Of a stretch of 64,000 nt of DNA, positions 54,945 through 64,000 are shown piece by piece (within the stretch, counting starts at the first letter, position 1; every line of letters starts with the position of its first letter). Source of the stretch: Piliocolobus tephrosceles (lineage: Eukaryota > Chordata > Mammalia > Primates > Cercopithecidae); contig NC_045449.1 in the NCBI RefSeq assembly GCF_002776525.5, positions 4,543,509 through 4,607,508 of the forward strand, in the 5' to 3' direction. Under the pieces are notes generated by a model. That model was not told the origin of the DNA. It saw only the letters and a program-made list of their open reading frames with translations, and did not search any database. A program made the position numbers and the translations under genes.

Positions 54945-55275
54945 GGCCGGGCGTGGTGGCTCAAGCCTGTAATCCCAGCACTTTGGGAGGCCGAGATGGG
55001 CGGATCACGAGGTCAGGAGATCGAGACCATCCTGGCTAACACGGTGAAACTCCGTCTCTACTAAAAATAATACAAAAAACTAGCCGGGCGAGGTGGCGGG
55101 CGCCTGTAGTCCCAGCTACTCGGGAGGCTGAGGCAGGAGAATGATGGGAACCCGGGAGGCGGAGCTTGCAGTGAGCTGAGATCTGGCCACTGCACTCCAG
55201 CCTGGGTAACAGAGCGAGACTCCGTCTCAAAAAAAATAAATAAAATAAAATAAAATAAATAAATAAAATAAAATA
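54945..55275 (+). mobile_element. AluY, young, with (TAAAA)n tail
   Basis: aaataagtatgaga TSD at 54931-54944 and just after the tail. Confidence 0.95.
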
Positions 55276-55332
55276 AAATAAGTATGAGAAGCCCCTAACA
55301 CCAAGCTTAGTTCATTATAAAATAATAATATG

Positions 55333-55468
55333 ACTGGGTGCAGTGGCTCATGCCTGTAAACCCAGTATGTTGGGAGGCCATGCCAGGAGAATTCCTTGAG
55401 GCCAGGAGTTCAAGATCAGCCTGGGCAACATAGTGAGATGCTGTCTCTTAAAAAACAACAACAACACG
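55333..55468 (+). mobile_element. Alu left monomer
   Basis: Ends aaaaaacaacaacaac. Confidence 0.85.
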
Positions 55469-55498
55469 CTCTTAACAGTCTATTGTTATTTGTGCCCC

Positions 55499-55748
55499 AT
55501 AGTGTGACCTTGGCTCACTGCAGCCTCAACCTCCTGGGCTCAAGCAATACTCCTGCCTCAGCCTCCTGAGTAGCTGGACTACAGGTGCATGTCACTATGC
55601 CAGGTTAATTCAAAGAAATTTTTTTTTTGGAGAGATAGTGGTCTCACTATGTTGCCCAGGCTGGTCTTGAACTCCTGGCCTCAAACAACCCTCCTGCCTT
55701 GGCCTCCCAAAATTCTGGGATTACAGGCATCAGCCACCAAGCCTCGCC
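55499..55748 (-). mobile_element. AluJ-like, 3' truncated
   Basis: Begins inside the right arm (agtgtgaccttggctcactg). Confidence 0.87.
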
Positions 55749-55828
55749 TCATTGTCTGTTTATAATCATCTGTATTTGCAATTTGAATTTTCTCACTGAT
55801 CAAAGAATTATTTAGAACAGTTCTGGGA

Positions 55829-56127
55829 TTTTTTTTTTTTTTTTTGAGACGGAGTCTCACTCTGTCGCCTGGGCTGGAGTGCAGTGGCCGGATCTCAGCT
55901 CACTGCAAGCTCCGCCTCCCGGGTTTACGCCATTCTCCTGCCTCAGCCTCCCGAGTAGCTGGGACCACAGGCGCCCGCCACCTCACCCGGCTAGTTTTTT
56001 TCTTTTTTTAGTAGAGACGGGGTTTCACCAGGTTAGCCAGGATGGTCTCGATCTCCTGACCCTGTGATCTGCCCGTCTCGGCCTCCCAAAGTGCTGGGAT
56101 TACAGGCTTGAGCCACCGCGCCCGGCC
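55829..56127 (-). mobile_element. AluY, young
   Basis: cagttctgggatttttt on both sides (from 55818 and from 56128). Confidence 0.95.
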
Positions 56128-56307
56128 CAGTTCTGGGATTTTTTAAGAGGTTGGTTTCTGTCACTTAAACATTAGAAATTTCTGGTTTATTGCATTATGA
56201 GTATGTGTCCAGTACAATTTCAAGATTGGGGAATTTCATATCTCCTTCACAGCCTAATATTTGACCAAGATTTGTAAATGTTTTATTGGCATTGAAAAAG
56301 GTAGATT

Positions 56308-56610
56308 CCGGTGGCTCAAGCCTGTAATCCCAGCACTTTGGGAGGCCGAGACGGGCGGATCACAGGTCAGCAGATCGAGACCATCCTGGCTAACACGGTG
56401 AAACCCCGTCTCTACTTAAAAAATGCAAAAAACCTAGCCGGGCAAGGTGGCGGGCGCCTGTAGTCCCAGCTACTGGGGAGGCTGAGGCAGGAGAATGGCG
56501 TAAACTCGGGAGACGGAGCTTGCAGTGAGCCGAGATCCGGCCACTGCACTCCAGCCTGGGTGACAGAGCGAGACTCCATCTCAAAAAAAAAAAAAAAAAA
56601 AAAAAAAAAA
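56308..56610 (+). mobile_element. AluY, slightly 5' truncated
   Basis: gaaaaaggtagattc at 56294-56308 and 56611-56625; lacks the first ~9 Alu bases. Confidence 0.95.
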
Positions 56611-56659
56611 GAAAAAGGTAGATTCTCCATTCATGAGATACTAAGTTAAATAAATATCA

Positions 56660-56795
56660 CTTGAGTACATGCTCCAAGAGGATGGAGGCTCGGGATGTTC
56701 ACTGATGATGCATTTATGGCTGATATCTTCCTGGTATCCAGCAAAGAGCCTGGCACACATCATTTAGTAAATATTTGTTGAAAGAGAGGCTAACT
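56660..56795 (+). mobile_element. L2 3' end fossil
   Basis: gagcctggcacacatcattt ... aaatatttgttgaaag. Confidence 0.6.
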
Positions 56796-56940
56796 AATCA
56801 ATGAACTTCATCATTGAGATTCTCTGTTCCTTCATACTTTGTATATTTTTCTTACTTTGCCCAAGAGAATTATATTACAGTTTCCCACTACAATTATATT
56901 TCTGACAGTTTCCCTGGGTATTTCTAACTATTTAGTTTAT

Positions 56941-56978
56941 TTTTTTTTCTTTTTTTTTTTTTTTTTTGAGACTGAGTG
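56941..56978 (-). mobile_element. Alu stub
   Basis: Only a T tail and gagactgagtg remain before unrelated sequence. Confidence 0.6.
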
Positions 56979-56979
56979 C

Positions 56980-57478
56980 CCTTTCTCATAAAACATCAAC
57001 CCTTTCCTCTATGGAAATAAATTTATTCCCAGTATCTTCTTGGGTCTTGCAAGTATTACAGCCAAATGCATTTTTCTTTTTTTCTGGCATGTCAGTGTCT
57101 GCTCACCGCAGATATACAGAGGAGGGTGAACAAGTTCTGGTGTCCTGATCTCCAGGAGTCTGAGCTAGGAGAAGGAAGAAAAGAGAAATGTCAAAGGGCT
57201 ATATTTGCAGAGTTTCTATGGAAAAATCTGATTTCAAACAATCTTTACCATCTGAGATGGTTTCCCTTCTAATGACTCCATCTGGTCCTCACATCGATCT
57301 TAGTTCTCAGGAGCTGATAACTCTGGCCTTGCCTTACCTTGCTCAGAGAGCGTTGAACCCCCACTCCTACCCAGGCCACATTGCCAAACACCTTCAGTGG
57401 CAATTCACGGGTCCTTGGAAAAGCATCACTTTCATTCCTGGGTCTCCATTCACAACCTTCACTTCCATGGGTCTTTGG
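56980..57478. other. Unassigned spacer
   Basis: No gene or repeat that I can name; short ORFs only. Confidence 0.45.
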
Positions 57479-57479
57479 G

Positions 57480-57787
57480 TTTTTTTGTTTGTTTGTTTTT
57501 GAGACAGAGTTTCACTCTTGTTGCCCAGGCTAGAGTGCAATGGCATGATCTCGGTTCACCGCAACCTCCGACTCCTGGGTTCAAGTGATTCTCCTGCCCC
57601 AGCCTCCCAAGTAGCTGGGATTACAGGCATGTACCACCATGCCCAGCTAATTTTGTTTTCTGTTTTTTGTAGAGATGGGGTTTCTCCATGTTGTTGAGGC
57701 TGGTCTCGAACTCCTGACCTCAGGTGATCCACCTGCTTTGGCCTCCCAAAGTGTTGGGATGACAGGGTGAGCCACTGCACCTGGCCC
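57480..57787 (-). mobile_element. Alu
   Basis: acttccatgg at 57461 and 57788; the site is reused by the next Alu. Confidence 0.91.
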
Positions 57788-57797
57788 ACTTCCATGG

Positions 57798-58121
57798 TTT
57801 TTTTATTTTTTAATTTTAATTTTATTTATTTATGTTTTTTTGAGACGGATTCTTGCTCTGTTGCCCAGGCTGGAGTGCAGTGGCACGATCTCGGCTCACT
57901 GCAACCTCCGTCTCCCAGGTTCACGCCGTTCTTCTGCCTCAGCCTACCAAGTAGCTGGGACTACAGGTGCTCGCCACCATGCCCAGCTACTTTTTGTATT
58001 TTTAGTGGAGGCGGGATTTCACCGTGTTAGCCAGGATGGTCTCAGTCTCCCGACCTCGTGATCCGCCCGTCTCGGCCTCCCAAAGTGCTGGGATTACAGG
58101 TGCGAGCCACCGCACCCGCCC
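57798..58121 (-). mobile_element. Alu
   Basis: acttccatgg (57788) and cttccatgg (58123) flank it. Confidence 0.92.
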
Positions 58122-58396
58122 TCTTCCATGGTTTTAACTTCCCCACTTCAAGAAACAAAACCACTATCTATTTGGTTGCTCAAGCTCCCAATTTAGAAAC
58201 CATCTTTGACTTCCTTCTTTCTCTCCACTATCTCTATATTTAACCCATCAGTGATCCCAGTGGTCGTATCCCCTGGTCCACACCCACATCGTTTCTCCCC
58301 TGAACTACTCTGATAGCCTTCTCACCACTGGTCTCCCTCCCTCCACTCCTCTCCTCTACAATCCTTTCTCCAGACACTACCAAATTGGGTTGGTTT

Positions 58397-58407
58397 TGTT
58401 GTTGTTG

Positions 58408-58439
<32 letters not shown>

Positions 58440-58475
58440 GGTGGTGGTGGTGGTTGTGGTGGTGGTGGTGTTGTT
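58397..58475 (+). repeat. (TTG)n(GTG)n microsatellite
   Basis: About 9 TTG then about 15 GTG units fused to the T tail of the following Alu. Confidence 0.95.
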
Positions 58476-58762
58476 TTGAGATGGAGTTTTGCTCTTGGTT
58501 GCCCAGGTTGGAGTGCAATGGCTCGATCTTGGCTCACTGCAACCTCTGCCTCCCAGGTTCAAGTGATTCTCCTGCCTCAGCCTCCCGAGTAGCTGAGATT
58601 ACAGGTGCATGCCACCACACCTGGCTAATTTTTCGTATTTTTAGTAGAGATGGGGTTTCACCATGTTGGTCAGGCTGGTCTCAAACTCCTGACCTCAAGT
58701 GATCTGCCCACCTAGGCCTCCGAAAGTGCTGTGATTACAGGTGTGAGCCACCGCGCCCGGCC
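58476..58762 (-). mobile_element. Alu, full length
   Basis: Its tail is replaced by the trinucleotide repeat. Confidence 0.92.
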
Positions 58763-58800
58763 TGTTTTTTGTTGTTTTTTTTCTTAAATAAATAAAATTG

Positions 58801-59084
58801 ACTGGGCACGGTGGCTTACACCTGCAATTCTAACACTTTTGGAGGCTGAGGTGGGCGACTGCTTGAGCCCAGGAGGTTGAGACCAGCCTGGGCAACATAG
58901 GGAGACTCTGTCTCTACAAAAAATTTGAAAAAAATTTAGCTTCACATGGTGGTGTGGACCTGTGGTCCCAGTTACTCGGGAATCTGAGAGGTGGAGGCTG
59001 TAGGAGCACCATCATAGCTCTCTGATGGCACTACTGCACTCCAGCTGGGCAACAAAGCAAGACCCTGTCTCAAAGAAAAAAAAA
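58801..59084 (+). mobile_element. Alu
   Basis: Diverged copy whose A-tail continues into the CA/TA microsatellite. Confidence 0.88.
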
Positions 59085-59201
59085 TTACACACACACACAT
59101 ATATACATATATACACATATGCACACATACATATATGGGAGTTAAATTTATATATATGTGTGTGTATATTTGTGTGTGTGTATGTATGTGCATATATACC
59201 T
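59083..59201. repeat. Palindromic (CA)n(TA)n...(TA)n(TG)n
   Basis: acacac/tatata on the left mirrors tatata/tgtgtg on the right around gggagttaaattta. Confidence 0.85.
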
Positions 59202-59251
59202 AAAATGGAAGTTACGATGGAGTCTGGCATATAGGTTAACCATTATTATGT

Positions 59252-59547
59252 TCTTTTTTTTTTTGAGACAGAGTCTCTCTCTGTCACTCAGGCTGGAGTA
59301 CAGTGGCGCGATCTCGGCTCACTGCAACCTCCACCTCCTGGGTTCGAGTGATCCTCCTGCCTCAGCCTCCCGAGTAGCTGGGACTACAGGCTTGCACCAC
59401 CATGCCCCGCTAATCTTTGTGGATTTTTAGCAGAGATAGGGTTTCACCATATTGGCCAGGCTGGTCTTGAACTCCTGACCTCGTGATCCGCCCACCTCGG
59501 CCTCCCAAAGTGCTGGGATTACAGGAGTGAGCCACTGCGCCCGGCCC
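59252..59547 (-). mobile_element. Alu, full length
   Basis: cattattatg / cattattattatg flanks. Confidence 0.92.
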
Positions 59548-60028
59548 ATTATTATTATGATCATATTCTGCTGGCCACTGCTAATATTTGTAGGGCCCAG
59601 GACAGCAGCTCAAATATAAGTGTACATGTCATAAGTCTTACTACTTCAATGTATAAAACAAGCCATGCCCAAGTCTCAGCCCCGATTCACACCCTTAGTC
59701 TGCTCCCCTGGGACCGTCCTCACAATCCAGAGGTTAAAGCAACCAAACTCTTCCCTGGAGCGGGGCCGCTCCCTGCAAGCCTAAGGGTTAGCGCAGTGGA
59801 GCTGGGGCAGCAGGGGCAGAAGCTGCTCTGTGCCCAGGCTCCTCGTGGTTGACAAAACTCATCCACCCTCACACCTGCAGACTCTCTGCTTCGCATCCAC
59901 TTCAACTCACGCATTTCTCTTCCACAATTCCCATTTGCGCAGTCGGTTACTGAATTTTCAAAAACCTTTCTCCAAACCAAAAATGGCGGGGGGGTGTTGC
60001 GGTACTTGTGATATGCAGGGCCCTCTGC

Positions 60029-60520
60029 ATCCTGGTACTCAAGGTGTGGCCCTGGGAATAGCACTGGCAGCATTTCCTGCGAGCTTGTTAGCGATGCTCA
60101 GTATCTCCTCCCACCCAAGACCTACTAGATCAGAATCTGCTTTTTTTTTTTTTTTTTTTGAGACGGAGCTTCGCTCTTGTTGCCCAGGCTGGAGTGCAGT
60201 GTGTGGTGGTGCCATCTCGGCTCACTGCAACCTCTGCCCCCTGGGTTCAAGCGATTCTCCTGCCTCTACCTCCCAAGTAACTGGGATTGCAGGCGCCCAC
60301 CACCACGCCCGGCTAATTTTTGTCTTTTTAGTAGAGACGGGGTTTCAGCATGTTGGCCAGACTGGTCCCAAACTCCTGACCTCAGGTGATCCGCCCCCCT
60401 CAGCTTCCCAAAGTGCTGGGATTACAGGCATGAGCCACCGTGCCTGGCCCAGAATCTGCTTTTAACACCATCTTCAGGAAATCTGTATGAAGTTACGGTT
60501 TGAGAAGTACTGAACTAAGC
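60029..60520 (-). mobile_element. MER20-like transposon split by an Alu
   Basis: Parts 60029-60139 (actcaaggtgtggccctggg ... gacctactagatcagaa) and 60450-60520 (ttttaacaccatcttcagg ... ggtttgagaagtactg). Confidence 0.7.
60140..60449 (-). mobile_element. Alu, perfect 14-bp TSD
   Basis: cagaatctgctttt at 60128-60141 and 60450-60463. Confidence 0.94.
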
Positions 60521-60559
60521 AGACAACCAAGTAAGAGCCCCTCCTGCCCAGGTCTAAGG

Positions 60560-60800
60560 GTAGTTCTGATTCCCTGACCAGCAAATCTTGAGTAGCTGCC
60601 TCCCAGTCACTCTCCCACACCACCCTATTTCCTTCATATAATTTAGCATAACCTCTAATTTCTAGTTTACTGCCTGTCTCCCCAAACTATAATATAAACT
60701 ACAAAGAGATACCTCATCTGTCAAATTTAGTGCTGTATCCACTGGGTCCACAGCTAGGCATGTTACACAGAGGATACTCAATACTGCATTTCACTGAATT
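60560..60800 (+). mobile_element. L2 fossil
   Basis: tgctgtatccactgggtcca ... acagaggatactcaatac. Confidence 0.55.
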
Positions 60801-60878
60801 AAATACCTTCAGTTGTTACACATCATTATTTTATGTGCCACTAAGAAAAAATGCGAACAGTTAAGCTATAATACAAGC

Positions 60879-61178
60879 TTTTTTTTTTTTTTTTTTGAGA
60901 CAGTCTCGCTCTGTTGCCCAGGCTGGAGTGCAGTGACATCATCTTGGCTCACTACAGCCTCTGTCTCCTAGGTTCAAGCAATCCTTCTGCCTCAGCCTCC
61001 CGAGTAGCTGGGACTACAGGTGTGCGCCACCATGTCTGGCTAATTTCTGTGTTTTTAGAAGAGAGGACATTTCACCATGGTTGGCCAGGCTGGTCTCAAA
61101 CTTCTGACCTCAAGTGATCCATCTGCCTCAGCCTCCCAATGTGCTGGGATTACAGGCATGAGCCACAGTGCCTGGCCA
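60879..61178 (-). mobile_element. Alu, full length
   Basis: ctataatacaagcttt / ctgtgatacaatgcttt flanks. Confidence 0.91.
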
Positions 61179-61423
61179 AACTGTGATACAATGCTTTCTT
61201 AACACTTCAAGTTTTATTTTATGCTAATTGAAAGTTCTTTCAGACCATTAAAAAAATCTAATTCTAGTGCATACACAAAAACAAAAATAATATGATTAAA
61301 ATATTCCAAAAACATCTTTAAAGCCTGACTCTTCTGAATCACTTTCTATCGATGTCTGTGTTACTGTCCCCTGTACTGTTGAGGGCATTGGAGAAGCAGA
61401 ATTTCTTTAAAAAGTGCTCCACT

Positions 61424-61729
61424 GGCCGGGCGCGGTGGCTCAAGCCTGTAATCCCAGCACTTTGGGAGGCCGAGACGGGCGGATCACGAGGTCAGGAGAT
61501 CGAGACCATCTTGGCTAACACAGTGAAACCCCGTCTCTACTAAAAAATACAAAAAAACTAGCCGGGCGAGGTGGCGGGCGCCTGTAGTCCCAGCTACTCG
61601 GGAGGCTGAGGCAGGAGAATGGCGTAAACCCAGGAGGCGGAGCTTGCAGTGAGCTGAGATCCGGCCACCACACTCCAGCCTGGGCGACAGAGCGAAACTC
61701 CGTCTCAACAAAAAAAAAAAAAAAAAAAG
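61424..61729 (+). mobile_element. AluY, young
   Basis: aaaaagtgctccact before (61409-61423) and after. Confidence 0.95.
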
Positions 61730-61925
61730 TGCTCCACTACTGTCTCCGAGATTTTCTTCTAAGCTACTGACACATTCTTGTTTTACCAAATAGTGTCAAC
61801 AAAATTGATGTCTTCACTAACAAATTTTTGCTTCACTACTTTGTTTCTATGCTTAGTACATCAGTTCCTTTTGATTTCCATTTTAAAACATGTTATCTTT
61901 CTGAAGATTTTTTTTCTTAATAGGC

Positions 61926-62221
61926 TTTATTTATTTATTTAGAGATAGCCTTGCTCTGTCACCCAGGCTGGACTACAGTGTTGTAATCTCGGCTCATTGT
62001 AACCTCTGCCTCCTGGGATCAAGTGATTCTCCTGCTTCAGCCTCCCGAGCAGCCGGGATCACAGGTGTACGTCACCACACCTGGCTAATTTTTGTATTTT
62101 TAGTAGAGATGAGGTTTCGCCATGTTGTGCAGGCTGGTCTCAAATTCTTGACCTCAAGTAATCTGCCCACCTCGGCCTCCCAAATTGCTAGGATTACAGG
62201 CATAAGCCACCGCACCCGGCT
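61926..62221 (-). mobile_element. Alu
   Basis: aataggctttattt / aatagcctttattt flanks, site reused next. Confidence 0.91.
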
Positions 62222-62235
62222 GAATAGCCTTTATT

Positions 62236-62546
62236 TATTTTTTTATTATTATTATTTTTTTTTAGAGACGGAGTCTCGCTCTGTCGCCCAGGCTGGAGTG
62301 CAGTGGCCGGATCTCAGCTCACTGCAAGCTCCGCCTCCCGGGTTCACACCATTCTCCTGCCTCAGCCTCCCGAGGAGCTGGGACTACAGGCGCCCGCCAC
62401 CTCGCCCGGCTAGTTTTTCGTATTTTTTAGTAGAGACGGGGTTTCACCGTGTTAGCCAGGATGGTCTCGATCTCCTGACCTCGTGATCCACCTGTCTCGG
62501 CCTCCCAAAGTGCTGGGATTACAGGCTTGAGCCACCGCGCCCAGCC
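62236..62546 (-). mobile_element. AluY
   Basis: Follows aatagcctttattt (62223) and is followed by aacctttatttttt. Confidence 0.92.
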
Positions 62547-62613
62547 AACCTTTATTTTTTAAAGCAGTTTTAGGTTCACAGCAAAATTCAGCAGAAAGTA
62601 CAGGGTTTTCTTT

Positions 62614-62770
62614 TCTTCTTCTTTTTTTTTTTTTTTTTTTTTGTAGTTTTAGTAGAGATGGGGGTTTCACCATGTTTCCCAGGCTGGCCTTGAACCCCTG
62701 ACCTTGGGTGATCCGCCCGCCTCAGCCTCCCAACGTGCTGGCATTACAGGCCTGAGCCACTGCGCCTGGC
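62614..62770 (-). mobile_element. Alu left half only
   Basis: T tail joins tagttttagtagagatg, so the right arm is missing; aaagtacagggttttct at 62595 and 62773. Confidence 0.87.
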
Positions 62771-62789
62771 TGAAAGTACAGGGTTTTCT

Positions 62790-63069
62790 TTTTTTTTTTT
62801 TGTCACCCAGGCTGGAGTGCAGTGGCACAATCTCGGCTCACTGCAAGCTCCGCCTCCCAGGTTCACGCCATTCTCCTGCCTCAGCCTCAGCCTCCTGAGT
62901 AGCTGGGACTAGAGGCACCCTCCACCACGCCCGGCTAATTTTTTGTATTTTTACCAGAGACAGGGTTTCACCGTGTTAGCCAGGATGGTCTCGATCTTCT
63001 GACCTCGTGATCCACCCTCCTCGGCCTCCCAAAGTGCTGGGATTACAGGCGTGAGCCACCGCGCCTGGC
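62790..63069 (-). mobile_element. Alu
   Basis: Same aagtacagggttttct target on both sides (62774, 63071). Confidence 0.92.
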
Positions 63070-63305
63070 CAAGTACAGGGTTTTCTTATACTCCTACCCC
63101 CACGCAGGCACCGCCTCCCCCACTGTCAACATCTGGCACCAGAGTGATAGATTTGTTCCAATCAGTGAACTGCATTGACATGTCATTATCAGCCAAAGTC
63201 CATAGCACAGTTTACATTAGTATTAGCTCTTGGTGTTGCACATTCCATGGGTTTAGACAAATATGTAATGACGCACCATTATGATATCATACAAAGAAGT
63301 TTCTT

Positions 63306-63604
63306 GGCCGGGCGCGGTGGCTCAAGCCTATAATCCCAGCACTTTGGGAGGCCGAGACGGGCGGATCACGAGGTCAGGAGATCGAGACCATCCTGGCTAA
63401 CACGGTGAAACCCCGTCTCTACTAAAAAAATACGAAAAACTAGCTGGGCGAGGTGGCGGGCGCCTGTAGTCCCAGCTCCTCGGGAGGCTGAGGCAGGAGA
63501 ATGGCGGGAACCCGGGAGGCGGAGCTCGCAGTGAGCTGAGATCCGGCCACTGCACTCCAGCCTGGGCGACAGAGCGAGACTCCGTCTCAAAAAAAAAAAA
63601 AAAA
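63306..63604 (+). mobile_element. AluY, young
   Basis: aaagaagtttctt at 63293-63305 and again after the tail. Confidence 0.95.
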
Positions 63605-63792
63605 GAAGTTTCTTTGCTCTAAAACCCTCTGTGCTCTGTTTATTCCTCCTTCCCCTCCCTGACAACCCCTGGCTGCCGCTGACCTTTTTACTGTCTTCAG
63701 AGTTCTGTTTTTTTCCCAGAAAGTTATATACTTGTAGCCTTTTCAGATCAGCTTTTTTTTTTTTTTCTCCCTTGAGACAGATTTTCTTTCAC

Positions 63793-64000
63793 TTTTTTTT
63801 TTTGAGACGGAGTCTCGCTCAGTCGCCCAGGCTGGAGTGCAATGGCGCACGGTCCCTGCTCACTGCAAGCTCTGCCTCCCAGGTTCACACCATTCTCCTG
63901 CTTCAGCCTCCCGAGTAGCTGGGACTACAGGTGCCCGCCACCACGCCCAGCTAATTTTTTGTATTTTTTTTAGTAGAGACGGAGTTTCACCGTGTTGGCC
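63793..64000 (-). mobile_element. Alu, cut by the window edge
   Basis: Runs off the end at ccgtgttggcc. Confidence 0.92.

Larger units (their letters stand above)
54600..55320 (+). mobile_element. MIR carrying two Alu insertions
   Basis: MIR-like gtcttaggcaagtcac before the first Alu, ggttggttgtgaggatga between, and sequence continuing past the second. Confidence 0.55.
62550..63780. mobile_element. Old L1-like segment hosting several Alus
   Basis: Unique pieces such as ggttcacagcaaaattcagc, cttggtgttgcacattccat and accctctgtgctctgtttat read as one old L1-type region once the Alus are removed. Confidence 0.55.
45400..64000. other. Gene-free intergenic block
   Basis: No exon chain, tRNA, rRNA or conserved ORF is visible. 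About 37 Alu copies with L2, MIR, MER20-like, hAT-like and L1-like fossils account for most of it. In human the next gene on this side is TM4SF5, some 25 kb away, which fits. Confidence 0.7.

Noticed and set aside
282..63918. Dozens of ORFs with strings such as LECSGTISAHCNL or VAQAGVQWHDLGSLQ
   Set aside because: These are conceptual translations of minus-strand Alus, repeated all over the window.

Overview
This is primate nuclear DNA, almost certainly from an Old World monkey. The window carries intron-containing genes whose conceptual proteins are near-identical to human PELP1 (first exon only), ARRB2, MED11, CXCL16 and ZMYND15. Their order and orientation match human chromosome 17p13.2. 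Alu elements fill a large share of the rest. Many young AluY copies carry a 'ctagccgggcgaggtggcgg' / 'gagatccggccactg' signature that I associate with cercopithecid AluY lineages rather than human AluY. The species cannot be named from the window.

Layout: 1-5137 is the start of PELP1 intron 1 (minus strand), with Alus and L2-like fossils. PELP1 exon 1 (5138-5386) sits in a CpG island. 5.6-8.8 kb is Alu/L2-rich spacer. The ARRB2 CpG-island promoter and exon 1 lie at about 8.8-9.66 kb, and its 15 coding exons run to the stop at 19818 (409 aa). A 10-kb repeat-rich spacer follows. MED11 (three exons, 30571-32254) has a compact promoter with ZNF143/SBS-like and NRF1-like sites. MED11 (+) converges on CXCL16 (-; five coding exons, 38679 down to 33982). 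CXCL16 diverges from ZMYND15 (+; 13 coding exons, 39902-45250) across a shared CpG island holding a perfect CRE palindrome. From about 45.4 kb to the end no gene is seen, only densely packed Alus, L2, MIR, MER20-like, hAT-like and L1-like fossils.

The genes do not form one pathway. PELP1 is a nuclear-receptor and ribosome-biogenesis scaffold, ARRB2 desensitises and traffics GPCRs, MED11 is a Mediator head subunit, CXCL16 is a membrane-bound chemokine (the CXCR6 ligand) and ZMYND15 is a MYND zinc-finger factor of male germ cells. The only sequence-level links are the divergent CXCL16/ZMYND15 promoter region and the convergent MED11/CXCL16 ends. Every splice junction I mapped is GT-AG and keeps frame, so the four complete genes look intact.

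I found no previously undescribed coding system. The most unusual content is structural: repeated use of the same insertion site by successive Alus at four loci, deep nests (three Alus inside a MIR), head-to-head Alu chimeras, two local non-Alu duplications (ARRB2 intron 1; the MED11-CXCL16 interval), and a compound minisatellite in ARRB2 intron 2. Coordinates of Alu ends are read by eye and may be off by several bases.
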